From: Rhizobium sp. CF080
GTDB taxonomy: Bacteria > Pseudomonadota > Alphaproteobacteria > Rhizobiales > Rhizobiaceae
Reading direction: 5' to 3'
NCBI RefSeq assembly: GCF_000282095.2
Contig: NZ_AKKC02000002.1
Span: forward strand, 1 to 64,000
Length of the DNA: 64,000 nucleotides
The notes beneath the pieces were generated by a model, which saw only the letters and a list, made by a program, of their open reading frames with translations, did no database searches and was not told the origin of the DNA. Below, piece by piece: positions 18,057 through 26,909 of this stretch (position 1 is the first letter of the stretch; every line of letters begins with the position of its first letter). The position numbers were made by a program, and so were the translations under genes.

Positions 18057-19964
18057 TCAGACGGACTTGATGCCCGACCGGTCGATTGTCACCACCACCT
18101 CGTCTCCGGCAGCCGCGACCCGATTGCGGCCGCTGTTCTTCGCCCGGTAGAGCGCATGATCGGCGCGCTCGAACAGCTCCGCGGTCGTCAGGCTGTCGCC
18201 CCCTGCAGGGCGGAAGGTCGCCGTGCCGATGCTGATCGTCACATATCCCCAGGGAAGATTCTTCTCATGCGGCAATCGAAGGCCAGCGACGCGCTGGCGG
18301 ATATTTTCCGCCGCCTTCAACGCGCCTGCGCCATCCGTATCAGGCAGGAGGACGGCGATTTCCTCGCCTCCATAACGGGCGGCGAGATCCCTCGACCGGC
18401 GGATCGAGCCGCGCACCACATCCGCGAGCGCACGCAGACAATCGTCACCGGAGGCGTGGCCATAGGTATCGTTGAAGAACTTGAAGCGGTCGGCGTCGAT
18501 CATCAGAATGGAAAGCGGCGTGAGCTTCTGTGCGGCCTGCAGTACCATTTCCTCGAAATGGATGTTGAAGGAGCGGCGATTGGCAAGCTGAGTGAGCTCA
18601 TCGGTATTGGCGAGCGCGTCCAGCTCCTCCTGGATGCTCTTCTGACGCGTGACATCGCGTGCGACGGCAACGATGCGGATATCGGTGCCGCCAGTCCCTC
18701 CCGGCAGCCTGTTCAGCGTGGTTTCGAGCCATATCTGCTTGCCGTCGGCCCGTTTGCGACGGACGACCATGTTTTCCCTGGTCGAACCTTCCCGCAGACG
18801 ATCCATGACCTGGGTGACGACCTCGTGATCGTCCTCATGCAGATTCTCGAGGATATGGGTGCCGAGCATCGCCTCGGCATCGACGCCGAATATCTCCCTG
18901 ACGGATGGCGACAGATACTCCCTGATCCCGTGGCCGTTGAAACGCTGGATCAGGTCGCCGGAGCCTTCCGCAAGCAACCGGAATTCGGCTTCGCGCGCCA
19001 CCAGAAGCGCTTCGCTCGCCCGCCGCAACATGATCTGGCGTCGCCAACGCCAAACCAGGAAACCGGTGATCGTCACCAGGATAAAGCAGGACAGCCAGCG
19101 TATCCGCGCGCCCTTCATCCACGTCGCCAGCGCTTCGGACTGGGACGCGGCGGCAAGCCCGACCATGCCGCTGTGCTCGCTCTGATAAAAGCCGCCGATG
19201 CGCAGCGTGTCGTCTATCGGCGAGATGTAGTGATAGGAGCCGGAATGTCGTTGGCGAAGGTGGGTCGTGAAGAGATCGTAGGAGGAGATGCTCGATCCCA
19301 GCAGCGTCTGAAGAAATGGCGCGCGCGCCAGTACGACGCCGTCGCGGCGGGCCAACAGGAACGAGCCCTCGCCGCCGAGGCTGAAACCCTGAAAGAAATT
19401 GGTCAGCTCGGTCAGGATGAAGGCCGCGAGCGCAACCCCACCGAAACTCCCGTCCGGATTGCTGATCCTTTGCGTGACGGGCAATATCCACTGGCCGGAC
19501 AACTTGCTTTTCAACGGCCTGCCCAAAACAGGTTCCAGCGTGTCGGAGGATTGGTGGAATACGAAATATTCCCGATCCGCAAAATTGATACCGCTGGTGT
19601 TGATAGACGACGACGTCGCGACAATTCTGCCATCGGCATCGACGACGGAGAGAGCGCCGAGCCAAGGTGTGGTATCGACCTGGCGCTTCATCACCTGGGT
19701 GATCTTCGCCGGCATGTCCGGCACATCGCGTTCCTGCTCGATCTGAGTGATCAGGGCCGCCAGCGGAAACTTCGCCATGTCGACCGTATCGTCGGCATGC
19801 TGCACCAGCGCCTTGGCCGTCTGGATCAGCTCCGACTCGATGTGGGCGACCTGGGATTTCCAACTGGAATACTCTCCCCAGACGATCAGACCCAAAAAAC
19901 CGAAAACGGCAAACGCAACGGCAACAAACGTCTTGGCGGGCAGGAATTTGATTGCACCAGTCAT
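18057..19964 (-). CDS. Membrane diguanylate cyclase with Cache and PAS domains
   Basis: This 635-residue sensor makes cyclic di-GMP. Order: a first membrane span (about residues 10-30), a periplasmic dCache-like region (about 35-280, with the VVDADGRIVATSS strand), a second span (about 290-310, followed by WRWRRQ), a PAS domain with a PAC tail (about 330-450), then GGDEF (about 465-620). The active-site loop reads RYGGEE, a functional variant, and RSRD ahead of it is an intact RxxD inhibitory site, so product feedback is expected. It would sense an extracellular small molecule; the ligand is unknown. It starts with GGGAGAGAG upstream. Confidence 0.93.
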   Translation of the reverse strand: MTGAIKFLPAKTFVAVAFAVFGFLGLIVWGEYSSWKSQVAHIESELIQTAKALVQHADDTVDMAKFPLAALITQIEQERDVPDMPAKITQVMKRQVDTTPWLGALSVVDADGRIVATSSSINTSGINFADREYFVFHQSSDTLEPVLGRPLKSKLSGQWILPVTQRISNPDGSFGGVALAAFILTELTNFFQGFSLGGEGSFLLARRDGVVLARAPFLQTLLGSSISSYDLFTTHLRQRHSGSYHYISPIDDTLRIGGFYQSEHSGMVGLAAASQSEALATWMKGARIRWLSCFILVTITGFLVWRWRRQIMLRRASEALLVAREAEFRLLAEGSGDLIQRFNGHGIREYLSPSVREIFGVDAEAMLGTHILENLHEDDHEVVTQVMDRLREGSTRENMVVRRKRADGKQIWLETTLNRLPGGTGGTDIRIVAVARDVTRQKSIQEELDALANTDELTQLANRRSFNIHFEEMVLQAAQKLTPLSILMIDADRFKFFNDTYGHASGDDCLRALADVVRGSIRRSRDLAARYGGEEIAVLLPDTDGAGALKAAENIRQRVAGLRLPHEKNLPWGYVTISIGTATFRPAGGDSLTTAELFERADHALYRAKNSGRNRVAAAGDEVVVTIDRSGIKSV

Positions 19965-20074
19965 CTCTCTCTCCCAAACCGACGCAACAGGCGGCTCAGG
20001 AGTTGCGATCCGCCGTCAAGAACATTAGGAAGAAGTCGTTTACGTTCGCCTAAATTAACTTGCCTGTATTTTAA

Positions 20075-20536
20075 TCATGGATTTGCTGGACAAAGCAGCG
20101 AATGCACGTCCTGCACGCCGATCGCTCGCCGAATGGCTGCAGCCACCTCCTCCTCACGCACGCGGCGCGCGATGCAGGACAGGATGTTCAGATGGTTCGG
20201 ACGGCTTTCAGGATTGAGGAGCAGGAACACGAGATCGACCGGCTCGTCGTCCACAGCCTCGAAATCGACCGGCTTCGCCAGCCGCGCGAAAAGGCAGAAA
20301 TTCCGATCGAGGCCCTTCACGTTCGCGTGCGGAATGGCAATGCCGGCACCGATCCCCGTCGAACCCAGGATTTCGCGATTGGTCAGCACCCGGACGATCT
20401 CGTTGGCATCGAAGGCCAGCCTTTCGGCGGCAAGCGCGGCGAGCTGCCGGATCAGGATCGCCTTTGACGGCGGCGCGAGGTCGAGCACGATATTCTCCGG
20501 CGGGAGGTAATCACGGAGTTTCATTGTCATGTCCAT
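20075..20536 (-). CDS. PTS IIA (PtsN-like) protein linked to kdp
   Basis: This 153-residue PTS EIIA type-2 domain has its phospho-acceptor His70 in STGIGAGIAIPHANV. It resembles EIIA-Ntr, a regulatory rather than sugar-transport protein. It begins 18 bases after kdpE on the same strand, making it the last gene of the kdp operon. In E. coli dephosphorylated EIIA-Ntr binds KdpD and raises kinase activity, so a dedicated copy here would fit. That link is inference. The start could also be the in-frame ATG two codons downstream; no good ribosome site marks either. Confidence 0.85.
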   Translation of the reverse strand: MDMTMKLRDYLPPENIVLDLAPPSKAILIRQLAALAAERLAFDANEIVRVLTNREILGSTGIGAGIAIPHANVKGLDRNFCLFARLAKPVDFEAVDDEPVDLVFLLLNPESRPNHLNILSCIARRVREEEVAAAIRRAIGVQDVHSLLCPANP

Positions 20537-20554
20537 TGATTGGGATCGCAGCGC

Positions 20555-21247
20555 CTATTGGCCTTCCTGCAGCCGATAACCGACGCCGGTCTCGGTCAGG
20601 ATGTATTGCGGCTGGTCGGGCGCCTTTTCGATCTTCTGGCGCAGCTGACGCACATAGACGCGCAGGTATTGCACGTCGGTCAGGCCGTCCCAGACATGTT
20701 CGAGCAGGAAACGGTGGGTCAGCACCTTGCCGGCATGCTGCACCAGGATACGCAGGATGTCATATTCCTTCGGGGACAGTTTTATCTCCCTATCCGCCAC
20801 CTTGACGATGCGCTTGACGAGGTCGACCGAAAGCTCGCCGGTCTGGAAGACGGGCTTTTCGCCTTGGGTTTGCAGGCGATGGCGGAGCGCCACGCGGATG
20901 CGGGCGACGAGCTCGTTCATGCCGAAGGGTTTTGTCACATAGTCGTCGGCGCCGAGTTCGAGCGCCTTGACGATGCCCGCCTCGTCGGTGCGGCTCGACA
21001 GGATGACGATCGGCAGGTCCAGCCCCTCGCCACGCCATCGGGCGAGCAGATCGTGGCCGGCCATGTCCGGCAGGCCGAGATCGAGGATGATCAGATCCGG
21101 CTTGTCGGTCTTAACGAGATCGATCGCGACCTTGGCGTTCATCGCCTCGCTGACCGCATAGTCCTGGGTGGAGAGGCCCACGCGCAAGAGCTTGCGGATC
21201 GGCGGCTCGTCATCGACGATCAGGACTCTAACGGCAGTATTGGTCAT
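20555..21247 (-). CDS. kdpE: Response regulator KdpE
   Basis: This 230-residue OmpR/PhoB-type regulator has a receiver domain (VLIVDDEPPIRKLLRVGL, phospho-acceptor Asp in LIILDLGLPDMAG, conserved KPF) and a winged-helix DNA-binding domain (ELSPKEYDILRILVQHAGKV-like core, ending TETGVGYRL). It is activated by KdpD and turns on kdpFABC when potassium is scarce. Its ATGA start overlaps the kdpD stop by 4 bases. Confidence 0.96.
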   Translation of the reverse strand: MTNTAVRVLIVDDEPPIRKLLRVGLSTQDYAVSEAMNAKVAIDLVKTDKPDLIILDLGLPDMAGHDLLARWRGEGLDLPIVILSSRTDEAGIVKALELGADDYVTKPFGMNELVARIRVALRHRLQTQGEKPVFQTGELSVDLVKRIVKVADREIKLSPKEYDILRILVQHAGKVLTHRFLLEHVWDGLTDVQYLRVYVRQLRQKIEKAPDQPQYILTETGVGYRLQEGQ

Positions 21248-23949
21248 TCTTGTTCTCCCAGAATGGGCATTTCGGCCGGCACCGGCATGCGGATCGTGAA
21301 GACCGCACCTGCTCGATCCGAGCGGTTGGCGGCCCGGATCGTGCCGCCCATGGCCTCGATGAAACCGCGGCAGATGGAAAGACCGAGCCCGGTGCCGGCC
21401 CGCACATGGTCGCCTTTCCGCACACGGTAAAAGCTGTCGAAGATGCGCTCGAGATCGTCGGGCGGAATGCCCGGGCCTTCATCCATCACGGAGATAAGGA
21501 TCGAGCCGCCGTCCTGCCAGCCGCGGATATCGATCACCGTCTCGTCGGGCGCGTATTTGGCAGCATTGTCAATGAGGTTGAAGAGGACCTGCTCGAACAG
21601 GACCGGATCGACCTTGAGCATCGGCATGTCCGCCGGAATGCTGACATTGAGCTTGTGCCCGGAGGCGATCTTTGCTGCCCGGCTCAATGCCGTGCCGACG
21701 ATATCGCCGGCAAAGTGGAAGGCATAGTTCGGCTCCATGGCGCCGGACCCGATGCGGGTCATGTCGAGCAGGTTGGAAATGAAGCGGTTCAGCCGCTCGG
21801 ACTCGTCGACCACGCTGGTCAGAAGTTCGGCACGCGCCTCTTCCGGAATATCGGCGCCAAAGTCCTTAAGCGTGCCGGCCGAACCCATGATCGCGGCGAG
21901 CGGCGTCTTCAGGTCGTGCGAGATCGAGGTGAGCAGTGCGGTGCGCAGGCGGTCGGTCTCCGCGGCGAGCTTGGCCTTGTCTACATCCGAGACGAGCTGG
22001 ATGCGCTCGATCGCCAGTGCGGCCTGATCGGCCAGCGCATCGAACAGCCGCTGTTGCTCGGGCGTCAGCAGCGGTCCTTGCTTGTCGTTGTCGAGGCCGA
22101 TGACGCCGACCGCCTCGCGGCCGGTACGCATCGGCAGATAAAGGCGCTTTGCGCCTGGCAGCGTATCGGCGGCGCGGCCGGCCGGGCGATTGTGCTCCCA
22201 GGCCCATTTGGCGGCGGCGATATCGGCATCCACCAGCGTGTCGTCCGGCGGGTAACCGGCCTTGACGGCGATCGAGCCGTTTTCCGGCAAGAGGATGACG
22301 ACCCGGACTTTCAGCATCGAAGCGATCTGGAAGGCGGTCGCCCAGAGCACGTCGTCGAGCGTGCCGGTGCCGGCGAGTTTTTTCGAGAAAAGATAGAGGT
22401 CTTCGGTGGTGCGCGCCCGCTGGCGAGCCGCGGCAGCCTGGCGCTGCACGGCCGCCGTGAGGTTGGAGGCGACGACCGCCACGCCGAGATAAAAGAACAG
22501 CGCCACCAGGCTTTCCGGATCCCGGACCGTGAACGTATAGCGCGGCTCGAGGAAAAAGAAGTTGAAGGAGAGCGCACCGGCCACAGAAGCGAACAGGCCC
22601 GGCCCCAACCCGCCGCGCACCGCCGCCGCCAGCACAGCCATCAGAAAAACGAGAGCGAGGTTGCGGACATCAAGCGTCTGGTCGAGCGCGGCGCCGGCGA
22701 TGATGGCGAGAACGACGAAAATCGTGCTTTTGACATAGGGCTTGAAGCGGAATGCCTTGGGCAGCTGCGCTGCCTTCACACCGCGCTGCGGTTCGCCCTC
22801 TTTGGCATCTCCGGAGATGACGTGGACGCTGATATCGCCCGCATAACGGATCAGGTCATGGGTGACCGATCCCTGCCAGATCTGCCGCCAGCGTGGCTTG
22901 CCAGGGCGCCCGACGACGATATGGGTGAAGTTGTTGGCATTCGCGTAGGCGATAATCTCGCGTGACGGCTGCAGCGCCGGCAGCGTCACAGTCTCGGCGC
23001 CGAGCTGATCGGCAAGCCGCATGTTGGCCGCCAGCCGATCCTTGTCCTGCTCCGACCGATTGACCGACTGCGGCGTTTCGAGATGCAGCGCCGCCCATGG
23101 CGCCCTCAGGCGATCGGCCTGCCGGCGGGCGTACCGGACGAGGCTCGCGCCGTTGCGTCCATGGTCGAGGCAGACGAGCACCCGGTCGCCAGCAGCCCAA
23201 GGGCCGGAAATGGCATGCGCCTGCATGTGGTTCAGGAGCTGCTCGTCGACGCGCTGGGCAGTGCGGCGAAGCGCCAGTTCGCGCAAAGCCGTGAGGTTGC
23301 CAGGCGAAAAGTAGTTCTCGATGGCGCGCCGCGCCGTGGTCGGCACATAGACCTTGCCGTCGTTCAGCCGCTTGATGAGGTCGTCCGGGGTGATGTCGAT
23401 GATCTCGACGTCGTCGGCGCGGTCAATGATACTGTCCGGCACCGTCTCGCGCACCCGGATACGGGTGATCTGCGCGACCACGTCGTTCAGGCTTTCGACA
23501 TGCTGGATGTTGAGCGTCGAATAGACGTCGATGCCTTGCGAGAGAATTTCCTGAACGTCCATGTAGCGCTTCGGATGGCGGCTGCCGGCGGCGTTGGTAT
23601 GGGCGAGCTCGTCGACCAGGACCAGGGCGGGGCGACGCGCCAGAATGGCGTCGAGGTCCATTTCATCGAGCTGCTGGCCGCGGTAGTCGATCAGCTTGCG
23701 GGGCACCACTTCGAAGCCTTCGACCAGCGCCTCGGTCTCCTTGCGGCCATGGGTCTCGACGACGCCGATCACCACGTCGAGGCCGTCGGCCTTGCGGGCG
23801 CGGCCGGACATCAGCATCTCGTAGGTCTTGCCGACGCCGGGGGCGGCGCCCAGGAAAATCTTCAGCCGCCCACGCGATTCCCGCTCGGCATGCTCCAGGA
23901 GCGCATCCGGCGAAGGCCTGTTTTCACTCTCGCGACTGTCGTCGGGCAT
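21244..23949 (-). CDS. kdpD: Potassium sensor kinase KdpD
   Basis: This 901-residue membrane histidine kinase has an N-terminal KdpD domain with Walker A GAAPGVGKTYEML, a Usp-like domain, four clustered membrane spans (about residues 395-500), a GAF-like region and a kinase core with the phospho-His in SHDLKTPLAAIMG, N-box NLIDNAAKYAP and GTGLGLSICRGF. The layout and length are normal. It senses low potassium and phosphorylates KdpE. It begins 64 bases after kdpC; a strong hairpin lies in that gap. Confidence 0.97.
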   Translation of the reverse strand: MPDDSRESENRPSPDALLEHAERESRGRLKIFLGAAPGVGKTYEMLMSGRARKADGLDVVIGVVETHGRKETEALVEGFEVVPRKLIDYRGQQLDEMDLDAILARRPALVLVDELAHTNAAGSRHPKRYMDVQEILSQGIDVYSTLNIQHVESLNDVVAQITRIRVRETVPDSIIDRADDVEIIDITPDDLIKRLNDGKVYVPTTARRAIENYFSPGNLTALRELALRRTAQRVDEQLLNHMQAHAISGPWAAGDRVLVCLDHGRNGASLVRYARRQADRLRAPWAALHLETPQSVNRSEQDKDRLAANMRLADQLGAETVTLPALQPSREIIAYANANNFTHIVVGRPGKPRWRQIWQGSVTHDLIRYAGDISVHVISGDAKEGEPQRGVKAAQLPKAFRFKPYVKSTIFVVLAIIAGAALDQTLDVRNLALVFLMAVLAAAVRGGLGPGLFASVAGALSFNFFFLEPRYTFTVRDPESLVALFFYLGVAVVASNLTAAVQRQAAAARQRARTTEDLYLFSKKLAGTGTLDDVLWATAFQIASMLKVRVVILLPENGSIAVKAGYPPDDTLVDADIAAAKWAWEHNRPAGRAADTLPGAKRLYLPMRTGREAVGVIGLDNDKQGPLLTPEQQRLFDALADQAALAIERIQLVSDVDKAKLAAETDRLRTALLTSISHDLKTPLAAIMGSAGTLKDFGADIPEEARAELLTSVVDESERLNRFISNLLDMTRIGSGAMEPNYAFHFAGDIVGTALSRAAKIASGHKLNVSIPADMPMLKVDPVLFEQVLFNLIDNAAKYAPDETVIDIRGWQDGGSILISVMDEGPGIPPDDLERIFDSFYRVRKGDHVRAGTGLGLSICRGFIEAMGGTIRAANRSDRAGAVFTIRMPVPAEMPILGEQE

Positions 23950-23974
23950 TGGCTACCTGTCTCCCGTGCGGGAA

Positions 23975-24004
23975 GCGGCGGCTGTCGATGCTGACAGCCG
24001 CCGC
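23975..24004 (-). other. Intercistronic hairpin kdpC-kdpD
   Basis: A perfect 12-bp stem (GCGGCGGCTGTC with GACAGCCGCCGC, 6-base loop) sits between the kdpC stop and the kdpD start, followed by a smaller stem (TCCCG with CGGGA). No T-run follows. It could stabilise the upstream kdpABC transcript or lower expression of the sensor genes. Confidence 0.6.
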
Positions 24005-24013
24005 CATTTCAAT

Positions 24014-24586
24014 TTAAGAACGCGGCTGGTCAAGCGCCATGTTGAGCGCCAGAACATTAACCACAGGTTCACCGAGGAAACCGAGTTCCCGGCCTTCGAC
24101 ATGGGCTTCGACGAGCGCGCGGACCGCAGCCTCATCCATGTTGCGGGCCTTGGCGACGCGCGGCACCTGGAAGAGGGCGGCTTCCGGCGAGACATGCGGG
24201 TCGAGGCCGCTGCCGGATGCGGTGACGAGGTCGATAGGCACCTCGGCGTTCGGGTTGGTCGCCTTGGCGGCCTCATAGTCCGTCTTCACCCGGTCGATCA
24301 GCTTGGCGCTGGTCGGGCCGAGGTTGGAGCCGGAAGACGAGGCGGCGTTGTAGCCGTCGCCGGCGGCCGACGGGCGGCCGTGGAAATACTGGTCGCCGGC
24401 AAAGGCCTGGCCGATCAGGGTCGAGCCGACAACGGTTCCGTCCTTCTCGATCAGGCTGCCGTTTGCCTGGGTCGGGAAAACGGCCTGGGCGATGCCGGTC
24501 ATGGCGAAGGGGTAGATAAGGCCGGTAATGGCCGTAGTGGCGACGATCATGACGATCGCGGGACGAAGTTGCTTGAACATTGTCAT
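24014..24586 (-). CDS. kdpC: Potassium pump subunit KdpC
   Basis: This 190-residue inner-membrane subunit has one N-terminal span ([21 protein letters not shown]) and a periplasmic or peripheral domain with the family segments [48 protein letters not shown] and the late QPRS. It stabilises the KdpB-KdpA complex. It is 6 bases downstream of kdpB. Confidence 0.97.
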   Translation of the reverse strand: MTMFKQLRPAIVMIVATTAITGLIYPFAMTGIAQAVFPTQANGSLIEKDGTVVGSTLIGQAFAGDQYFHGRPSAAGDGYNAASSSGSNLGPTSAKLIDRVKTDYEAAKATNPNAEVPIDLVTASGSGLDPHVSPEAALFQVPRVAKARNMDEAAVRALVEAHVEGRELGFLGEPVVNVLALNMALDQPRS

Positions 24587-24592
24587 TTCTCC

Positions 24593-26680
24593 TTAAGCGA
24601 GACCGATCGCGGTGATGATCATGTCAATCGCCTTGATGCCGATGAAGGGGACGATGATACCGCCGAGACCGTAGACGAGCAGGTTGCGGGACAGCAGCGC
24701 GCCGGCACCGATGGCGCGGTATTTGACGCCCTTCAGCGATAGCGGGATCAACGCGATGATGATCAGCGCGTTGAAGATGATCGCCGACAGGATGGCGCTT
24801 TGCGGCGTGGCGAGCCCCATGATGTTGAGCACGCCGAGCTGGGGATAGAAGGTCAGGAACATCGCCGGGATGATGGCGAAATACTTGGCGATGTCGTTGG
24901 CGATCGAGAAGGTGGTCAGCGCGCCGCGGGTCATCAGGAGCTGCTTGCCGATCTCGACGATCTCGATGAGCTTGGTCGGGTCCGAGTCGAGGTCGACCAT
25001 GTTGCCGGCCTCGCGGGCGGCGACCGTGCCGGTGTTCATCGCGACGCCGACATCGGCCTGGGCGAGTGCTGGCGCATCGTTGGTGCCGTCGCCGCACATG
25101 GCGACGAGCTTGCCCTTGGCCTGCTCCTCGCGGATCAGCGTCAGCTTGTTCTCCGGGGTCGCCTGGGCGAGGAAGTCATCGACACCGGCTTCGGCGGCAA
25201 TCGCAGCGGCCGTCATCGGATTGTCGCCGGTGATCATCACGGTACGGATGCCCATGCGGCGCAGTTCCGCAAAACGCTCGCGGATACCGCCCTTGACGAT
25301 GTCCTTCAACTGGACGACGCCGAGCAGCTTGCCGTCACGGGCAACGGCGAGCGGCGTGCCGCCGGCCTTGGCGATCTCGTCGGCGATTGCCTGCAGCTCG
25401 CGCACGATATCAGATTGCGGGCTGGCGGCGATTGCCGCATTGCCGGAGACCGGCAGCGAACCGGCGCCGACATAGGCAAGCACCGCATCGACCGCACCCT
25501 TGCGGATCTGCGAGCCTTCGAGATCGACACCGCTCATGCGGGTCTGCGCGGTGAAGGGGACGAAGGTCGCCTTCAGGCTCGCCATATCACGGCCACGGAT
25601 CGCGTATTTCTCCTTGGCAAGCACCACGATGGAACGGCCTTCCGGCGTTTCGTCGGCAAGCGACGCGAGCTGAGCCGCATCGGCGAGATCCTGTTCGGAG
25701 ACGCCGCGGACCGGGCGGAACGAGGTGGCCTGGCGGTTGCCGAGCGTGATCGTGCCGGTCTTGTCGAGGAGCAGCGTATCGACGTCGCCGGCGGCTTCCA
25801 CCGCGCGGCCGGACATGGCGAGCACGTTGAAGCGGACGAGACGGTCCATGCCGGCGATGCCGATCGCCGAGAGTAGCGCGCCGATCGTGGTCGGGATCAA
25901 CGTCACAAACAGCGCGACGAGGATGATGATCGGGATCGAACCACCGGCATAGATCGCGAAGCTCGGGATCGTTGCGGTGGCGAGCACGAAGATCAGCGTC
26001 ATGCCGGCGAGCAGGATGTTGAGCGCGATCTCGTTCGGCGTCTTCTGGCGCTCGGCGCCTTCGACGAGCGAGATCATCCGGTCGAGGAAGGTGGAGCCGG
26101 CGGCAGCCGTGATACGGACGCGGATCCAGTCGGACAGCACCTGGGTGCCGCCGGTCACGGCCGAGCGGTCGCCGCCGGATTCGCGGATGACCGGGGCGGA
26201 CTCGCCGGTGATCGCCGCTTCGTTGACCGAGGCGACACCCTCGATGACTTCACCATCGGAGGGAATGATGTCGCCCGGTTCGACGAGCACGACGTCGCCG
26301 ACCTTGAGGCTGGTGCCGGCGACCATCTTGTAATGGGTGCGGTCGCTGCCCGAGAGCAGCTTGGCCTGGGTTTCGGTGCGGGCCTTGCGCAGCGAATCCG
26401 CCTGCGCCTTGCCGCGGCCTTCCGCGACCGCTTCGGCGAAGTTGGCGAACAGCACGGTGAACCAGAGCCAGATGTTGATCTGGAAGGAGAAACCGAGATT
26501 GCCGTTGCCCGCCGCGAGATCGCGCAGGAAAAGCACGGTGGTGAGGACCGAGACCGTGGCCACGACGAACATGACCGGGTTTCGGGCAAGGCTCCGGGGG
26601 TTGAGCTTCTTGAAAGCGGCTCCCACGGCCGGAATGAGGATGCGACTATCCATGATACTCGCGGATTTTGCCTGGCTCAT
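24593..26680 (-). CDS. kdpB: Potassium pump ATPase subunit KdpB
   Basis: This 695-residue P-type ATPase is the energising subunit. Motifs: TGESAPV in the actuator domain, phosphorylated Asp in [13 protein letters not shown], the [10 protein letters not shown] nucleotide-binding segment, and [25 protein letters not shown] 26680 is chosen since GGAGTC lies upstream and the protein then begins [11 protein letters not shown]; the upstream extension lacks a ribosome site. A 50-aa reading frame separates it from kdpA, which is unusual. Confidence 0.97.
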   Translation of the reverse strand: MSQAKSASIMDSRILIPAVGAAFKKLNPRSLARNPVMFVVATVSVLTTVLFLRDLAAGNGNLGFSFQINIWLWFTVLFANFAEAVAEGRGKAQADSLRKARTETQAKLLSGSDRTHYKMVAGTSLKVGDVVLVEPGDIIPSDGEVIEGVASVNEAAITGESAPVIRESGGDRSAVTGGTQVLSDWIRVRITAAAGSTFLDRMISLVEGAERQKTPNEIALNILLAGMTLIFVLATATIPSFAIYAGGSIPIIILVALFVTLIPTTIGALLSAIGIAGMDRLVRFNVLAMSGRAVEAAGDVDTLLLDKTGTITLGNRQATSFRPVRGVSEQDLADAAQLASLADETPEGRSIVVLAKEKYAIRGRDMASLKATFVPFTAQTRMSGVDLEGSQIRKGAVDAVLAYVGAGSLPVSGNAAIAASPQSDIVRELQAIADEIAKAGGTPLAVARDGKLLGVVQLKDIVKGGIRERFAELRRMGIRTVMITGDNPMTAAAIAAEAGVDDFLAQATPENKLTLIREEQAKGKLVAMCGDGTNDAPALAQADVGVAMNTGTVAAREAGNMVDLDSDPTKLIEIVEIGKQLLMTRGALTTFSIANDIAKYFAIIPAMFLTFYPQLGVLNIMGLATPQSAILSAIIFNALIIIALIPLSLKGVKYRAIGAGALLSRNLLVYGLGGIIVPFIGIKAIDMIITAIGLA

Positions 26681-26736
26681 AAGAGACTCCAGCTTTGAAA
26701 TGAGTTGCCTTGTCAAACGAGGCGACGAAGGGTCGA

Positions 26737-26889
26737 TCAGCCGCGCAAGACTTCGATCACGAGCACAACGGCAAGAATGACCGCCGTCATGATAAAAATT
26801 GCATAGGATCCGTAGGGGTTCTGCTCACCCTTGCCTCGCTTTTGCGAGGCAAGGGTGGCCTGTCTGCGGAGGGCTTTGCGGATGCTCAT
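26737..26889 (-). CDS. 50-aa membrane microprotein between kdpA and kdpB
   Basis: This short frame has GAGGGAG 7 bases before its ATG. The protein is basic for its first half ([20 protein letters not shown]) and then has one hydrophobic span ([20 protein letters not shown]) ending RG. The gene starts 21 bases after kdpA stops and ends 57 bases before kdpB starts, so it sits inside the operon. I know of no standard Kdp subunit at this place. It may be a small accessory subunit like KdpF, or a translated spacer. A perfect hairpin lies within the coding part. Confidence 0.6.
   Translation of the reverse strand: MSIRKALRRQATLASQKRGKGEQNPYGSYAIFIMTAVILAVVLVIEVLRG
26826..26857 (-). other. Perfect 14-bp hairpin inside the kdpA-kdpB spacer ORF
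   Basis: Arms CACCCTTGCCTCGC (26826-26839) and GCGAGGCAAGGGTG (26844-26857) are exact complements with a 4-base loop. No terminator T-run follows on the minus strand. It would fold in the mRNA within codons about 11-22 of the 50-aa ORF and may act as an RNA-stability or translation-control element. Confidence 0.7.
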
Positions 26890-26909
26890 GGCATTGCTCC
26901 CTCAGGACC

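Noticed and set aside
17337-20510. A 1057-codon open frame on the plus strand opposite the MFS and diguanylate cyclase genes
   Set aside because: It spans two well-supported minus-strand genes and is rich in Arg, Asp and His in a way typical of antisense frames in GC-rich DNA; no domain is recognisable.
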